The position numbers and the translations under genes were made by a program. Positions 1-6,334 of a stretch of DNA of 9,126 nucleotides are shown here, in pieces. Below the pieces are notes generated by a model. It saw nothing but the letters and a program-made list of their open reading frames with translations, was not told the origin of the DNA and ran no database searches. This stretch comes from an uncultured Spirochaetales bacterium (GTDB taxonomy: Bacteria; Spirochaetota; Spirochaetia; Sphaerochaetales; Sphaerochaetaceae), in contig CASEZU010000084.1 in assembly GCA_949292445.1 (NCBI GenBank), forward strand, positions 1 through 9,126, read 5' to 3'. Each line of letters opens with the position of its first letter. Position 1 is the first letter of the stretch.

Positions 1-11
1 GGAGGTAGTAG

Positions 12-84
12 GGTGGAAGAAGGGGATCGAACCCTCGACAAGCAGATCCACAATCTGCCGCTCTACCGCTGAACTACTTCCACC
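12..84 (-). tRNA. tRNA-His (anticodon GUG)
   Basis: Read on the minus strand, this folds as a complete cloverleaf. The 7-bp acceptor stem is GTGGAAG/CTTCCAC. The D arm is GTTC...GAGC, and the anticodon arm is GCAGA-TTGTGGA-TCTGC with anticodon GTG at 49-51. The T arm is GAGGG-TTCGATC-CCCTT. The base before the acceptor stem is G (position 84) and the discriminator is C (position 12). This gives the extra G-1:C73 pair that histidyl-tRNA synthetase recognises, which confirms identity independently of the anticodon. The 3' CCA is not encoded (the next bases read CTA), so it must be added by CCA nucleotidyltransferase. The GUG anticodon makes this tRNA a substrate for queuosine at position 34, the modification completed by QueH encoded at 5787-6323. 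Its terminator, if any, lies beyond the left edge of the window. Confidence 0.97.
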
Positions 85-125
85 ATTAAGCGAAAGCGAG
101 GCGTGCACCTAGCAATTTCAACGTC

Positions 126-156
126 GACAAATATGTCAGAAACAGGACAAATTGTC
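126..156. repeat. paired dyad elements GACAAAT(A)TGTC over the tRNA-His promoter
   Basis: Two near-identical imperfect palindromes lie 20 bp apart: GACAAATATGTC at 126-137 and GACAAATTGTC at 146-156. Both start with the direct repeat GACAAAT and end with TGTC. The first contains the -10 hexamer (130-135); the second runs into the -35 hexamer (153-158). The 20-bp offset is about two helical turns, so two bound dimers would sit on the same DNA face. They look like operators, but I cannot name a regulator, and chance in an AT-rich spacer remains possible. Confidence 0.4.
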
Positions 157-158
157 AA
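130..158 (-). promoter_or_regulatory. sigma-70-type promoter for tRNA-His
   Basis: On the minus strand a perfect -35 TTGACA (158-153) is followed by a 17-bp spacer and a -10 CATATT (135-130, 4 of 6 matches to TATAAT). The predicted start near 122-124 gives a leader of about 40 nt before the tRNA 5' end at 84. The promoter sits in the 127-bp gap (85-211) between the tRNA and the acyl-CoA ligase stop, so the tRNA need not depend on readthrough. Two related dyads overlap it and have their own entry. Confidence 0.72.
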
Positions 159-211
159 CACTTTCGCCCAATATTTCGAAAGTTTTTCAGAACTCCATGC
201 CATGCAACGAA

Positions 212-1921
212 TTACTTATCACCATATTTGGCGATCACATCCGCCCTCTTCACCTTCTTCGTGCTCGTCATGGACAATGGTTCATAAGCGACGACGACTT
301 TCGTGATACGCTTGTGGGCAGCTTCGCTGCGGTTAACGGCATCTACAAGCTCATTCATATGGCGCTCTATCACGGCCTTATCGCCGCCGGCGCTCTCCAT
401 GTAAGCCTTGGAAGGAACGATCACGGCCATGATGCCTTCCTTCTTCATTGCCTTGTCCGCCATATACCCCATCACGCAGATCTGCTCTATCTCCTCATAA
501 AGCTGGAACGGATCCTCGACCTCCTCCGGGAAGACATTCTTGCCCCCTTCAGTGACGATGACATTCTTCTTGCGCCCCGTGAGATAGAGATAGCCGTCCT
601 CATCCTGATGCCCGACATCGCCGGTGTTCAGCCAGCCGTCTTCTGTCAGCACCTCCCTAGTCGCCTCCGGATTATTGTAATAGCCCTTCATGACCATCGG
701 CCCCTTTATATATATCAGGCCATTGCCGTCGCTGTCCGGATCAACGATCTTCACTTCCTCCTGCGGCAGCTTCTTGCCGACGGACTCCACGCGGAATGCC
801 TCTATCGGATTGAGATGAGTGACAGGAGAGGCCTCTGTGAGACCATATCCCTGGACGAAATCTATCCCGAGCTCATTGAACATCCTGAACGTGGATGCCG
901 GAAGCGGCCCGCCTCCGGAGATACAGACCCTCATGTTCTCAAACGAGAGCTTCTCAAGCAGGAAGCCGAACATCTTCTTGCCGACATTCTTTCCCGTGAC
1001 AGCCTTGACCGCTCCGGAGAACTTCATCATAGCCCTCACGAGACCGTATGCCAGCGCTCCCTTCTTCTTCACCCCGCCCATCAGTGCCGCTATCATCTTG
1101 TTGTAGAGCATCGGGACCGCCATGAAGATCGTCACATGCCCCTCCTTCACCTCGCGGAAGATGTGGCTCATCGCCAGCTTCTTCCCGAAGACAACTCCGC
1201 CGCCGGTGCTTACAGCCATATATACGACAGCCATCATCGTATATGCATGATGCAGAGGAAGGATCGCGTAGATCGTATCAGTTGAGCGGAAATCGAGGTT
1301 GCACTGCGTGAGATAGCAGTCGGAAACGAGGTTGTCATGGGTGAGCATGACGCCCTTGGGAGTCCCTGTAGTGCCGGAGGTGAACAAAATGGCAGCAATA
1401 TCCGAGCCCTTCCTCCGCGGGAACACCGTCTCAGGGCCGTCCATGGACATGACATCATTCTCAAGGTTGTATTTCTTCCTGAGGCCGACATGTCCGTCAC
1501 TGTCCACGCCGGAAAGCCTCTCTGCGGGAGCGAAAAGACCTGCAGCCCCGCCGAACGAGAGAAAGTGCTCCATCTCGGCATCCTTGAGAGTCGGATCGAG
1601 CGGAACGACTATTCCGCCCATGCGCAGGATGGCGAAATACGCTACAGCCCACTGTATGCAGTTATAGCCCGTGACAGCGATCTTGTCCCCCTCAGAGAAA
1701 CCATCAGCGGCCAGAGCGCGTGCAACGCGGCAGATCGCGGCCTCTGCCTCTGTATAAGTCATCTTCATCTCAGGCTCGAACGCATGGAAACAGAGATTGT
1801 CCGGGAACCTGAGCGCTGAGATGTGGAACATCTCCGGCACCGTCGGCCAGCTGCCCTCGAACTCCTTTCCCCTGTATTCGTCGAGGAAACTGTACGCATC
1901 CCTGTATCCGACTGTCTTCAT
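212..1921 (-). CDS. AMP-forming long-chain acyl-CoA ligase (FadD/ACSL-like)
   Basis: A 569-residue member of the adenylate-forming ANL superfamily. These enzymes activate a carboxylic acid, most likely a fatty acid, with ATP to an acyl-adenylate and then transfer it to coenzyme A. The phosphate-binding loop TSGTTGTPKG is at 181-190. The GYGLTE motif is at 358-363, and TGD with the ribose-contacting aspartate is at 433-435. The hinge region around GRKKN is at 449-453, and the C-terminal catalytic lysine region TSTKKVKR is at 552-559. All core motifs are intact and the length is normal for the family. No carrier-protein domain is attached. The start is well supported: AAGGAGG (1936-1930) lies 8 nt before ATG. 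The gene is alone in its transcription unit, upstream of tRNA-His and divergent from the helicase. Chain-length specificity cannot be read from sequence. It could equally feed exogenous fatty acids into phospholipids, since no beta-oxidation gene is nearby. Confidence 0.93.
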   Translation of the reverse strand: MKTVGYRDAYSFLDEYRGKEFEGSWPTVPEMFHISALRFPDNLCFHAFEPEMKMTYTEAEAAICRVARALAADGFSEGDKIAVTGYNCIQWAVAYFAILRMGGIVVPLDPTLKDAEMEHFLSFGGAAGLFAPAERLSGVDSDGHVGLRKKYNLENDVMSMDGPETVFPRRKGSDIAAILFTSGTTGTPKGVMLTHDNLVSDCYLTQCNLDFRSTDTIYAILPLHHAYTMMAVVYMAVSTGGGVVFGKKLAMSHIFREVKEGHVTIFMAVPMLYNKMIAALMGGVKKKGALAYGLVRAMMKFSGAVKAVTGKNVGKKMFGFLLEKLSFENMRVCISGGGPLPASTFRMFNELGIDFVQGYGLTEASPVTHLNPIEAFRVESVGKKLPQEEVKIVDPDSDGNGLIYIKGPMVMKGYYNNPEATREVLTEDGWLNTGDVGHQDEDGYLYLTGRKKNVIVTEGGKNVFPEEVEDPFQLYEEIEQICVMGYMADKAMKKEGIMAVIVPSKAYMESAGGDKAVIERHMNELVDAVNRSEAAHKRITKVVVAYEPLSMTSTKKVKRADVIAKYGDK

Positions 1922-1948
1922 CCCATATCCCTCCTTACTGGCATCCTT

Positions 1949-1977
1949 ATCATACTAGCATGGCATGGGGAACTGAA
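1949..1977 (-). promoter_or_regulatory. candidate promoter for the acyl-CoA ligase
   Basis: On the minus strand a good -10 TATGAT (1954-1949, 5 of 6) has a weak -35 TTCAGT (1977-1972, 3 of 6) at 17-bp spacing. The predicted start near 1942 leaves a leader of roughly 20 nt containing the AAGGAGG ribosome binding site. The -10 abuts a CTAGCA motif at 1955-1960. The poor -35 suggests either a weak or an activator-dependent promoter. Confidence 0.4.
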
Positions 1978-1999
1978 AAAAGATGGGTGCCGCACATGG

Positions 2000-2028
2000 T
2001 TGTTGAAACTCCCGTTGTCCGTCATAAT
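2000..2028 (+). promoter_or_regulatory. candidate promoter for the DEAD-box helicase (leaderless layout)
   Basis: The -10 CATAAT (2023-2028, 5 of 6) lies 8 nt before the helicase ATG at 2037. A half-conserved -35 TTGTTG (2000-2005) sits at 17-bp spacing; TTGAAA (2003-2008) would be a better hexamer, but only 14 bp away. Transcription is predicted to begin at about 2034-2037, on or just before the start codon. There is no Shine-Dalgarno sequence in the bases upstream of the ATG. Confidence 0.45.
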
Positions 2029-2036
2029 CCCGGAAT

Positions 2037-3887
2037 ATGGGATTAGAAGGATTCAGAGAACTAGGGCTCGGAGAGGAGTCCATCAGGGCACTTGAGGAAA
2101 AAGGCTTCGAAGAGCCGACGGAAATACAGAGGCGCGCGATACCCCTGCTTCTAAAGGAAGGGACGGAAATAGTCGGACAGGCACAGACAGGAACAGGAAA
2201 GACTGCGGCATTCGCGCTTCCTATCCTGGAGACAGTGGACCCAGCAAAGGAGAAGGTGCAGGCCCTGATCCTCGTTCCCACAAGGGAGCTTGCCAGCCAG
2301 GTAAGCGAAGAGATCAGCTCGCTCAAAGGCAGCAGGAGAACGGAGATCGCGGCAATCTACGGAGGCGCGAGCATGGTGCAGCAGCTCAAGAGGCTCAGGC
2401 GCGGCGTGGAGATAGTCGTCGGCACACCAGGCAGGATCCTCGATCACATCAGACGCTCCTCACTGGATCTGTCATCGCTTGAGTTCCTCGTCCTCGACGA
2501 AGCCGACGAGATGCTCGACATGGGCTTCATCGATGATATAGAGGCAGTCCTCAGGGCTGTCCCGGAAAAGAGGAGGATGCTCCTTTTCTCGGCGACGATG
2601 CCGCCGGAGATCATGAAACTCGCGGAAGGGTTCATGAAGGATCCCGAGATAATCCGCACCCAGAAGCAGGACACTTCCGCCCTCTCAACCGACCAGATCT
2701 ACTACGAAGTAAGGGAGAGCGACAAGCTGGAAGCCCTGACAAGAATAATAGACAGGGAGCCCGATTTCTACGGCGTCGTCTTCTGCCGCACGAAGCTGCA
2801 GTGCGATGAGATCGGGCAGAAACTCCACGACAGGGGCTACGATGCCGCGTCGCTCCATGGAGACCTCTCACAGAGGGAGAGGGAGCAGATACTCCGCAGG
2901 ATGAAGGAGCATCAGATCTCGATACTCGTAGCAACGGATGTCGCGGCGCGCGGCCTGGACATACAGGATCTGACACATGTCATCAACTATACCCTTCCGC
3001 AGGACCCGGAGATATACATCCACAGAGTCGGCAGGACGGGAAGAGCCGGAAAGAACGGGACAGCGATCACATTCATAACGCCGTCGGAGTCCAGAAAGTT
3101 CTCCTACATCCGCAAGGCATCCCGCTCGGACATAAGGCGGGAGGAGGTTCCGAAGGCGGAGGAAGTAATTGAAAGGAAGAAGGAGAGAATCAAGGACGAG
3201 GTGCTGGATGCCCTTTCATCAGAACCGAGGCCGGAGTATCTCGAGATCGCAGAGAGCGTGCTCGCAGGCCGCGATGCGGCAGAAGCCTTTGCCGCGATCC
3301 TCTCCTCTATCTACAAGGACGAGCTCGATGCCTCACGCTACCATGAGATAGCAGCAGTGACGCCGAGGAAAGACCGGGAGAAGACAAGGCGGGAGAAGAC
3401 AAGGCGGGAGAAGAGGGAGGAATCCCGCAACAGGGAACGCTATGACCGCGTGAAGGCTCCATCGATGGATGACGGAGGGACAACGAGGCTCTTCATCTCC
3501 CGCGGCCGCAGGGACGGGCTTACGAAAAGCATGCTGATAAACATCCTCATCGACCAGGCCGGTGTCAGGGATGAGGATATAATGAATGTTGAGATAAACG
3601 ACACCTCATCCTTCATATCAGCGCCGTTCTCCGTCGCAGAATCAATTCTCAAGGCATACTCAGACCGCACGATGAAGGGCAAGCCTATAGTCATGAGGGC
3701 AAAACCCGAAGGCGGCGCAAGGGATTCCAGGAAGAAGGCAACCGGACGCAAGGAAGCATTCCGCGGAAAAGGCAAGAGAAGAAGGAAATGGGAAGACGAC
3801 TACCAGCCCTACGGCCGCGACACACGCGACGGCGAGGACGGCAGATATTCATTCCCGGACAGGAAGAAGCGCAGGAAGAGAAAATAG
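2037..3887 (+). CDS. DEAD-box ATP-dependent RNA helicase with DbpA-type RNA-binding domain (CsdA/DeaD-like)
   Basis: A 616-residue cytoplasmic RNA helicase. All motifs are present in order: Q motif with F6 and Q31, motif I AQTGTGKT (49-56), Ia PTRELA (81-86), Ib TPGR (130-133), II DEAD (154-157), III SAT (185-187), V ATDVAARGLDI (299-309) and VI HRVGRTGR (329-336). After a charged linker comes a DbpA-type RRM-like RNA-binding domain (about 483-557) and a very basic disordered tail (about 562-616). This architecture is typical of CsdA/DeaD helicases in ribosome assembly and RNA decay, often cold-induced; DbpA itself is shorter. The ATG at 2037 is fixed: an in-frame TAA lies at 2025-2027, and starting later would lose F6 of the Q motif. 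It has no visible ribosome binding site. Its 3' end is one base from the convergent trpR stop. A 15-bp tandem repeat encodes REKTRREKTRREK in the linker. Confidence 0.95.
   Translation: MGLEGFRELGLGEESIRALEEKGFEEPTEIQRRAIPLLLKEGTEIVGQAQTGTGKTAAFALPILETVDPAKEKVQALILVPTRELASQVSEEISSLKGSRRTEIAAIYGGASMVQQLKRLRRGVEIVVGTPGRILDHIRRSSLDLSSLEFLVLDEADEMLDMGFIDDIEAVLRAVPEKRRMLLFSATMPPEIMKLAEGFMKDPEIIRTQKQDTSALSTDQIYYEVRESDKLEALTRIIDREPDFYGVVFCRTKLQCDEIGQKLHDRGYDAASLHGDLSQREREQILRRMKEHQISILVATDVAARGLDIQDLTHVINYTLPQDPEIYIHRVGRTGRAGKNGTAITFITPSESRKFSYIRKASRSDIRREEVPKAEEVIERKKERIKDEVLDALSSEPRPEYLEIAESVLAGRDAAEAFAAILSSIYKDELDASRYHEIAAVTPRKDREKTRREKTRREKREESRNRERYDRVKAPSMDDGGTTRLFISRGRRDGLTKSMLINILIDQAGVRDEDIMNVEINDTSSFISAPFSVAESILKAYSDRTMKGKPIVMRAKPEGGARDSRKKATGRKEAFRGKGKRRRKWEDDYQPYGRDTRDGEDGRYSFPDRKKRRKRK
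3376..3413 (+). repeat. 15-bp tandem repeat within the helicase linker
   Basis: GGGAGAAGACAAGGC occurs at 3376-3390 and again, identical, at 3391-3405, followed by a partial third copy GGGAGAAG (3406-3413). It is in frame and encodes repeated REKTR units in the charged linker before the RNA-binding domain. The exact identity of the copies suggests a recent slippage duplication, and copy number may vary between strains. Confidence 0.85.
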
Positions 3888-3888
3888 C

Positions 3889-4227
3889 TCAAATATGTAT
3901 ATGGTCGTCATAGCGCGACGAGAGGAGGCGGTGCATGAAGCCGCCTTCTTTTTTCAGCATCCTCGAGCCCCTCGTGATCTTGCAGAGCGAGAGCTTCCGT
4001 TCCTCCGCTATCTCGCGCTGAGGCTTTCCTTTGTAAAGATCCGTCATCAGCAGCCATCTCGTGATCATGTCCTTCACCTCGGATTCGGTGAAGAGGTCAT
4101 CAAAAAGGGCTTTCATGTCATCGGGCTCGGACGTTGAGCAGAATACCGATATGATATCCTCGAAGGCCTCTGAAGCCTCCTTCATCCTCGCCTCATCGGG
4201 AGCTGTCCTGGTCTTAGCTGAACTCAT
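3889..4227 (-). CDS. trpR: Trp repressor (TrpR) family transcriptional regulator
   Basis: A 112-residue all-helical regulator, close to the 108 residues of E. coli TrpR. Aligned by eye, FTESE...ITRW corresponds to E. coli LTPDE...GTRV, and the helix-turn-helix (about residues 70-92, QREIAEE...KITRGSRMLK) corresponds to QRELKNE...TITRGSNSLK, with one residue missing between them. The tryptophan-contacting Thr44, Arg54 and Arg84 of E. coli appear as Thr47, Arg57 and Arg86; Ser88 is replaced by Met. A tryptophan-responsive repressor is therefore plausible, although the related YerC/YecD group is the main alternative and the target genes are not in the window. The gene is last in the queH-cls-trpR run, 46 nt after the cls stop. 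Start choice is uncertain: ATG 4227 fits family length but lacks a ribosome binding site. ATG 4185 has a weak GAGG upstream (98 residues). ATG 4248 also lacks a site. Confidence 0.85.
   Translation of the reverse strand: MSSAKTRTAPDEARMKEASEAFEDIISVFCSTSEPDDMKALFDDLFTESEVKDMITRWLLMTDLYKGKPQREIAEERKLSLCKITRGSRMLKKEGGFMHRLLSSRYDDHIHI
3922..3954 (+). terminator. intrinsic terminator of the helicase, inside antisense trpR
   Basis: The left arm GAGGAGGCGG (3922-3931) pairs with CCGCCTTCTT (3941-3950) across a 9-nt loop: 10 bp, five consecutive G-C pairs next to the loop, two G-U wobbles. The run of six T (3949-3954) overlaps the base of the stem. It starts 35 nt after the helicase stop and lies wholly within the trpR coding sequence on the other strand (trpR residues about 92-102). 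On the minus strand the two wobbles become A-C mismatches and no T-run follows, so it should act only on helicase transcripts. Confidence 0.82.
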
Positions 4228-4234
4228 AGATATG

Positions 4235-4263
4235 ACAGTAACTGCCATCGGACGCGAGGTCAA
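4235..4263 (-). promoter_or_regulatory. possible internal promoter for trpR
   Basis: On the minus strand TTGACC (4263-4258, 5 of 6) has a 17-bp spacer to TACTGT (4240-4235), which keeps the most conserved TA...T positions of a -10. The predicted start falls on or next to ATG 4227. A small dyad TCATAGATATGA (4224-4235) covers that start. This would allow trpR to be made independently of queH and cls. The -10 is poor, so this is tentative. Confidence 0.3.
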
Positions 4264-4273
4264 GGAGAAGAAA

Positions 4274-5803
4274 TCAGAAGGCGGGAGAGAAGAGACGGAG
4301 GAAGTAGCGCACAAACCGCTTCACAGGGCCGTGCACCCTGACCATCTCCGGCGTCATCCTCTCCGAGACCTCGAAGGTGCGGACGAAATCATCCTTCACC
4401 GCGGCAACGACAGAAGAGCGCACGAAGAGCACTGAAAGCTCGAAATGGAGATAGAACGAGCGGTAATCGATATTCGTGGTTCCTACCACCGCAGCCTCAT
4501 CATCGGCGATGAACGTCTTCGAGTGCATGAAGCCGGGCATGTACTCATAGATCTTCACGCCCGCCTCCATCAGCGGCAGATAATTAGATCGGGAGACCTC
4601 GAATACAGTCTTCTTGTCAGGGTAATGCGGCGTAATGATCCTGACATCAACCCCGGACTGGGCGGCGATCTTCAGCGCCCCCATCATCTGGTCATCGGGC
4701 ACAAGATAAGGCGTGGTGATCCACACATAGCGCTTGGCATTGGCGATGATCTGTATGTAGACATCCTCCGCAGTGCTCTTGTCATCAAATGGATTGTCGC
4801 CGAAGGGCTGTACAAAACCGTCGTGCGGCATTGATACCGAGGGAATGTATTTCCTCAGATCATCCTCGCCTTCCCACACTCCTGCCCACATCTCGAGGAA
4901 CATGAAGGTGAAGTTCCAGACGGCGGCACCGCGGAACTTCACGGCATTATCCTTCCAGTAGCCGAACCTTATCTCATCGTTGGCATACTCATCGGCGAGG
5001 TTAAGCCCTCCTGTGTAGCAGATATTCCCGTCTATATCGAAGATCTTGCGGTGATCACGGAAATTGAGCCTCGGATTCATGTGCATCTTCACGGGGTTGA
5101 ATGCCACTGCCTTGATTCCCATCTCCCTGAGTTTCCTGTCATACCTGGCGGGAATGGCGTTGATCGAGCCCATATCGTCGTAGATCAGGCGCACATCCAC
5201 GCCTTCCCTCACTTTCTCAGTGAGGGCATCGAGGATCCTCGACCACCATTTCCCCTCTCCTATGATGAAATACTCGATGAAGATGAAGCGCCTGGCATTC
5301 CTTATCTCCGCAAGGACGTCATGGAAGAACTCCTCGCTGTAGTAGAAATATGTGCACTCCGTGTTTCCCCATGCGGGCAGTCCGGTCGTGTTCTGTATGT
5401 ACCTCGAGATATGGCTGTACTCCGGAACACCCTCACGCAGCGTTGCATCGGCTGTCTCCGGGAACGCTGACTCATCCGGAAGGGATTTCAGGAAGCGCCG
5501 CATCTTCTTGCGGGAGAAATAGCCCAGCTTCTTGTTCGCCATCATGAGGTAAAGGACCCCGCCGAAGACAGGGAGGATGCCTATCAGGAAGAGCCACACC
5601 ATCTTGTAAGCGGGTTTCTCAGGACGGGTGAAGACGATGAAGAGCATCAGGAGCGAGAGCGCCGAGAACGCGAGGTAGAAGCCCTTGGCATAGCTTGCCC
5701 AGAGCACCACATAGAGAAGGAAGCCGAACTGCAGGGCCATGAAGATGGCGAACCAGAAGAGGCGCTGTGTGAGGAGCTTCAGGAGTTTACGGAGCACCGG
5801 CAT
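4274..5803 (-). CDS. cls: cardiolipin synthase (phospholipase D superfamily)
   Basis: A 509-residue membrane enzyme that joins two phosphatidylglycerol molecules into cardiolipin plus glycerol. Three hydrophobic segments lie at about 14-35, 41-58 and 67-88, the last two matching the PLDc_N region. Two catalytic HKD motifs follow: HRKIFDID with H251, K253, D258, and HSKTFIADD with H427, K429, D434, each in the expected HxKxxxxD form. The length matches the usual 480-515 of ClsA-type enzymes. The start overlaps the end of queH by 17 bp, so the two are almost certainly cotranscribed and translationally coupled. The Shine-Dalgarno-like AAAGGGAG abuts the ATG at 5803 with no spacing, but lies 6 nt before the GTG two codons later (5797), which may be the true start. 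The stop precedes trpR by 46 nt. Related phosphatidylserine synthases of the same superfamily are an unlikely alternative given the N-terminal domain. Confidence 0.93.
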   Translation of the reverse strand: MPVLRKLLKLLTQRLFWFAIFMALQFGFLLYVVLWASYAKGFYLAFSALSLLMLFIVFTRPEKPAYKMVWLFLIGILPVFGGVLYLMMANKKLGYFSRKKMRRFLKSLPDESAFPETADATLREGVPEYSHISRYIQNTTGLPAWGNTECTYFYYSEEFFHDVLAEIRNARRFIFIEYFIIGEGKWWSRILDALTEKVREGVDVRLIYDDMGSINAIPARYDRKLREMGIKAVAFNPVKMHMNPRLNFRDHRKIFDIDGNICYTGGLNLADEYANDEIRFGYWKDNAVKFRGAAVWNFTFMFLEMWAGVWEGEDDLRKYIPSVSMPHDGFVQPFGDNPFDDKSTAEDVYIQIIANAKRYVWITTPYLVPDDQMMGALKIAAQSGVDVRIITPHYPDKKTVFEVSRSNYLPLMEAGVKIYEYMPGFMHSKTFIADDEAAVVGTTNIDYRSFYLHFELSVLFVRSSVVAAVKDDFVRTFEVSERMTPEMVRVHGPVKRFVRYFLRLFSPAF

Positions 5804-6323
5804 CTCCCTTTGAGAACTCGCAGCCGCACCAGCTCTGCCGGTAGAGCCCGAGCTCCCTGGAGAGGATTATCGAGCGGTTGAAGCCATCCTTCTTTTTGAA
5901 ATCGATCTCGGTGAAACCGGTAAAGGCCTCCCCTTCCGCGAATATCTTCCGGCTGTTCTTGAAGCGGGAGACTGTCAGCGTGGTGGTGAACTCGTTGATG
6001 CCGAGCTCTGCGGCTTTCCTGGCGGTGCGCTCAAGATTGAAGCGGAAGCAGAGCGAGCAGCGCTCCCCATGCTCCCTGTCCCCCTCATGCCCCTTCACGG
6101 CCTCAAGCCATGCATCATGATCCCAGTCATCGAGTATCACCTCCAGGCCATAATGCTCTGCGACTATAAGAAGGTTCTCATAGCGCCTGATGAACTCCTC
6201 ATGAGGAAAGATGTTGCTGTCGGAGAAGAAAAGGACAGGCTCATATCCCTCGGCCAGAAGCCGTTCGACAGAGCTCGTAGAGCATGGACCGCAGCATACA
6301 TGAAGCAATATCCTCTTTCCCAT
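5787..6323 (-). CDS. queH: epoxyqueuosine reductase QueH (DUF208 family)
   Basis: A 178-residue cytoplasmic metalloenzyme that reduces epoxyqueuosine to queuosine in tRNAs with GUN anticodons (His, Asn, Asp, Tyr), the last step of queuosine synthesis. It is unrelated to the cobalamin-dependent QueG. Cysteines expected to hold the iron-sulfur cluster and adjacent iron are all present: CCGPCS at 10-15, ERCSLC at 87-92, and RQSWCGC at 162-168, where many homologues have YCGC. The start is ATG 6323, because the family begins a few residues before the first cysteine motif. An open frame continues to 6581, but that part lies over the divergent TPR gene and resembles nothing. There is no strong ribosome binding site; in-frame ATG 6344 would add seven residues. 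It is first in the queH-cls-trpR operon and overlaps cls by 17 bp. No other queuosine gene is in the window, so the organism may salvage a precursor or encode the rest elsewhere. Confidence 0.93.
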   Translation of the reverse strand: MGKRILLHVCCGPCSTSSVERLLAEGYEPVLFFSDSNIFPHEEFIRRYENLLIVAEHYGLEVILDDWDHDAWLEAVKGHEGDREHGERCSLCFRFNLERTARKAAELGINEFTTTLTVSRFKNSRKIFAEGEAFTGFTEIDFKKKDGFNRSIILSRELGLYRQSWCGCEFSKGDAGAP

Positions 6324-6334
6324 AAGCACTCGGG

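Noticed and set aside
160..187. Hairpin ACTTTCG/CGAAAGT followed by TTTT on the plus strand
   Set aside because: The stem is AT-rich with a 10-nt loop, there is no plus-strand gene to terminate, and on the minus strand no T-run follows, so it is not a credible terminator for the ligase gene.
152..1285. A 377-codon open frame on the plus strand
   Set aside because: It lies entirely antisense to the well-supported acyl-CoA ligase, has no ribosome binding site or recognisable domain, and is rich in His/Arg/Leu as expected of a shadow frame.
3944..3958. A-rich run in trpR (CTG AAA AAA GAA) as a programmed frameshift site
   Set aside because: The run is out of phase with the canonical A_AAA_AAG slip site and the -1 frame gives no conserved extension; it is explained by the T-run of the helicase terminator.
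4228..4314. Longer TrpR start at 4314 (TTG)
   Set aside because: It would overlap cls by 41 bp from a rare start codon, and the extra residues have no counterpart in TrpR.
12..6323. Functional link between tRNA-His(GUG) and queH because both are in the window
   Set aside because: QueH does act on this tRNA, but the genes are 5.7 kb apart in separate transcription units, so proximity is probably coincidence.
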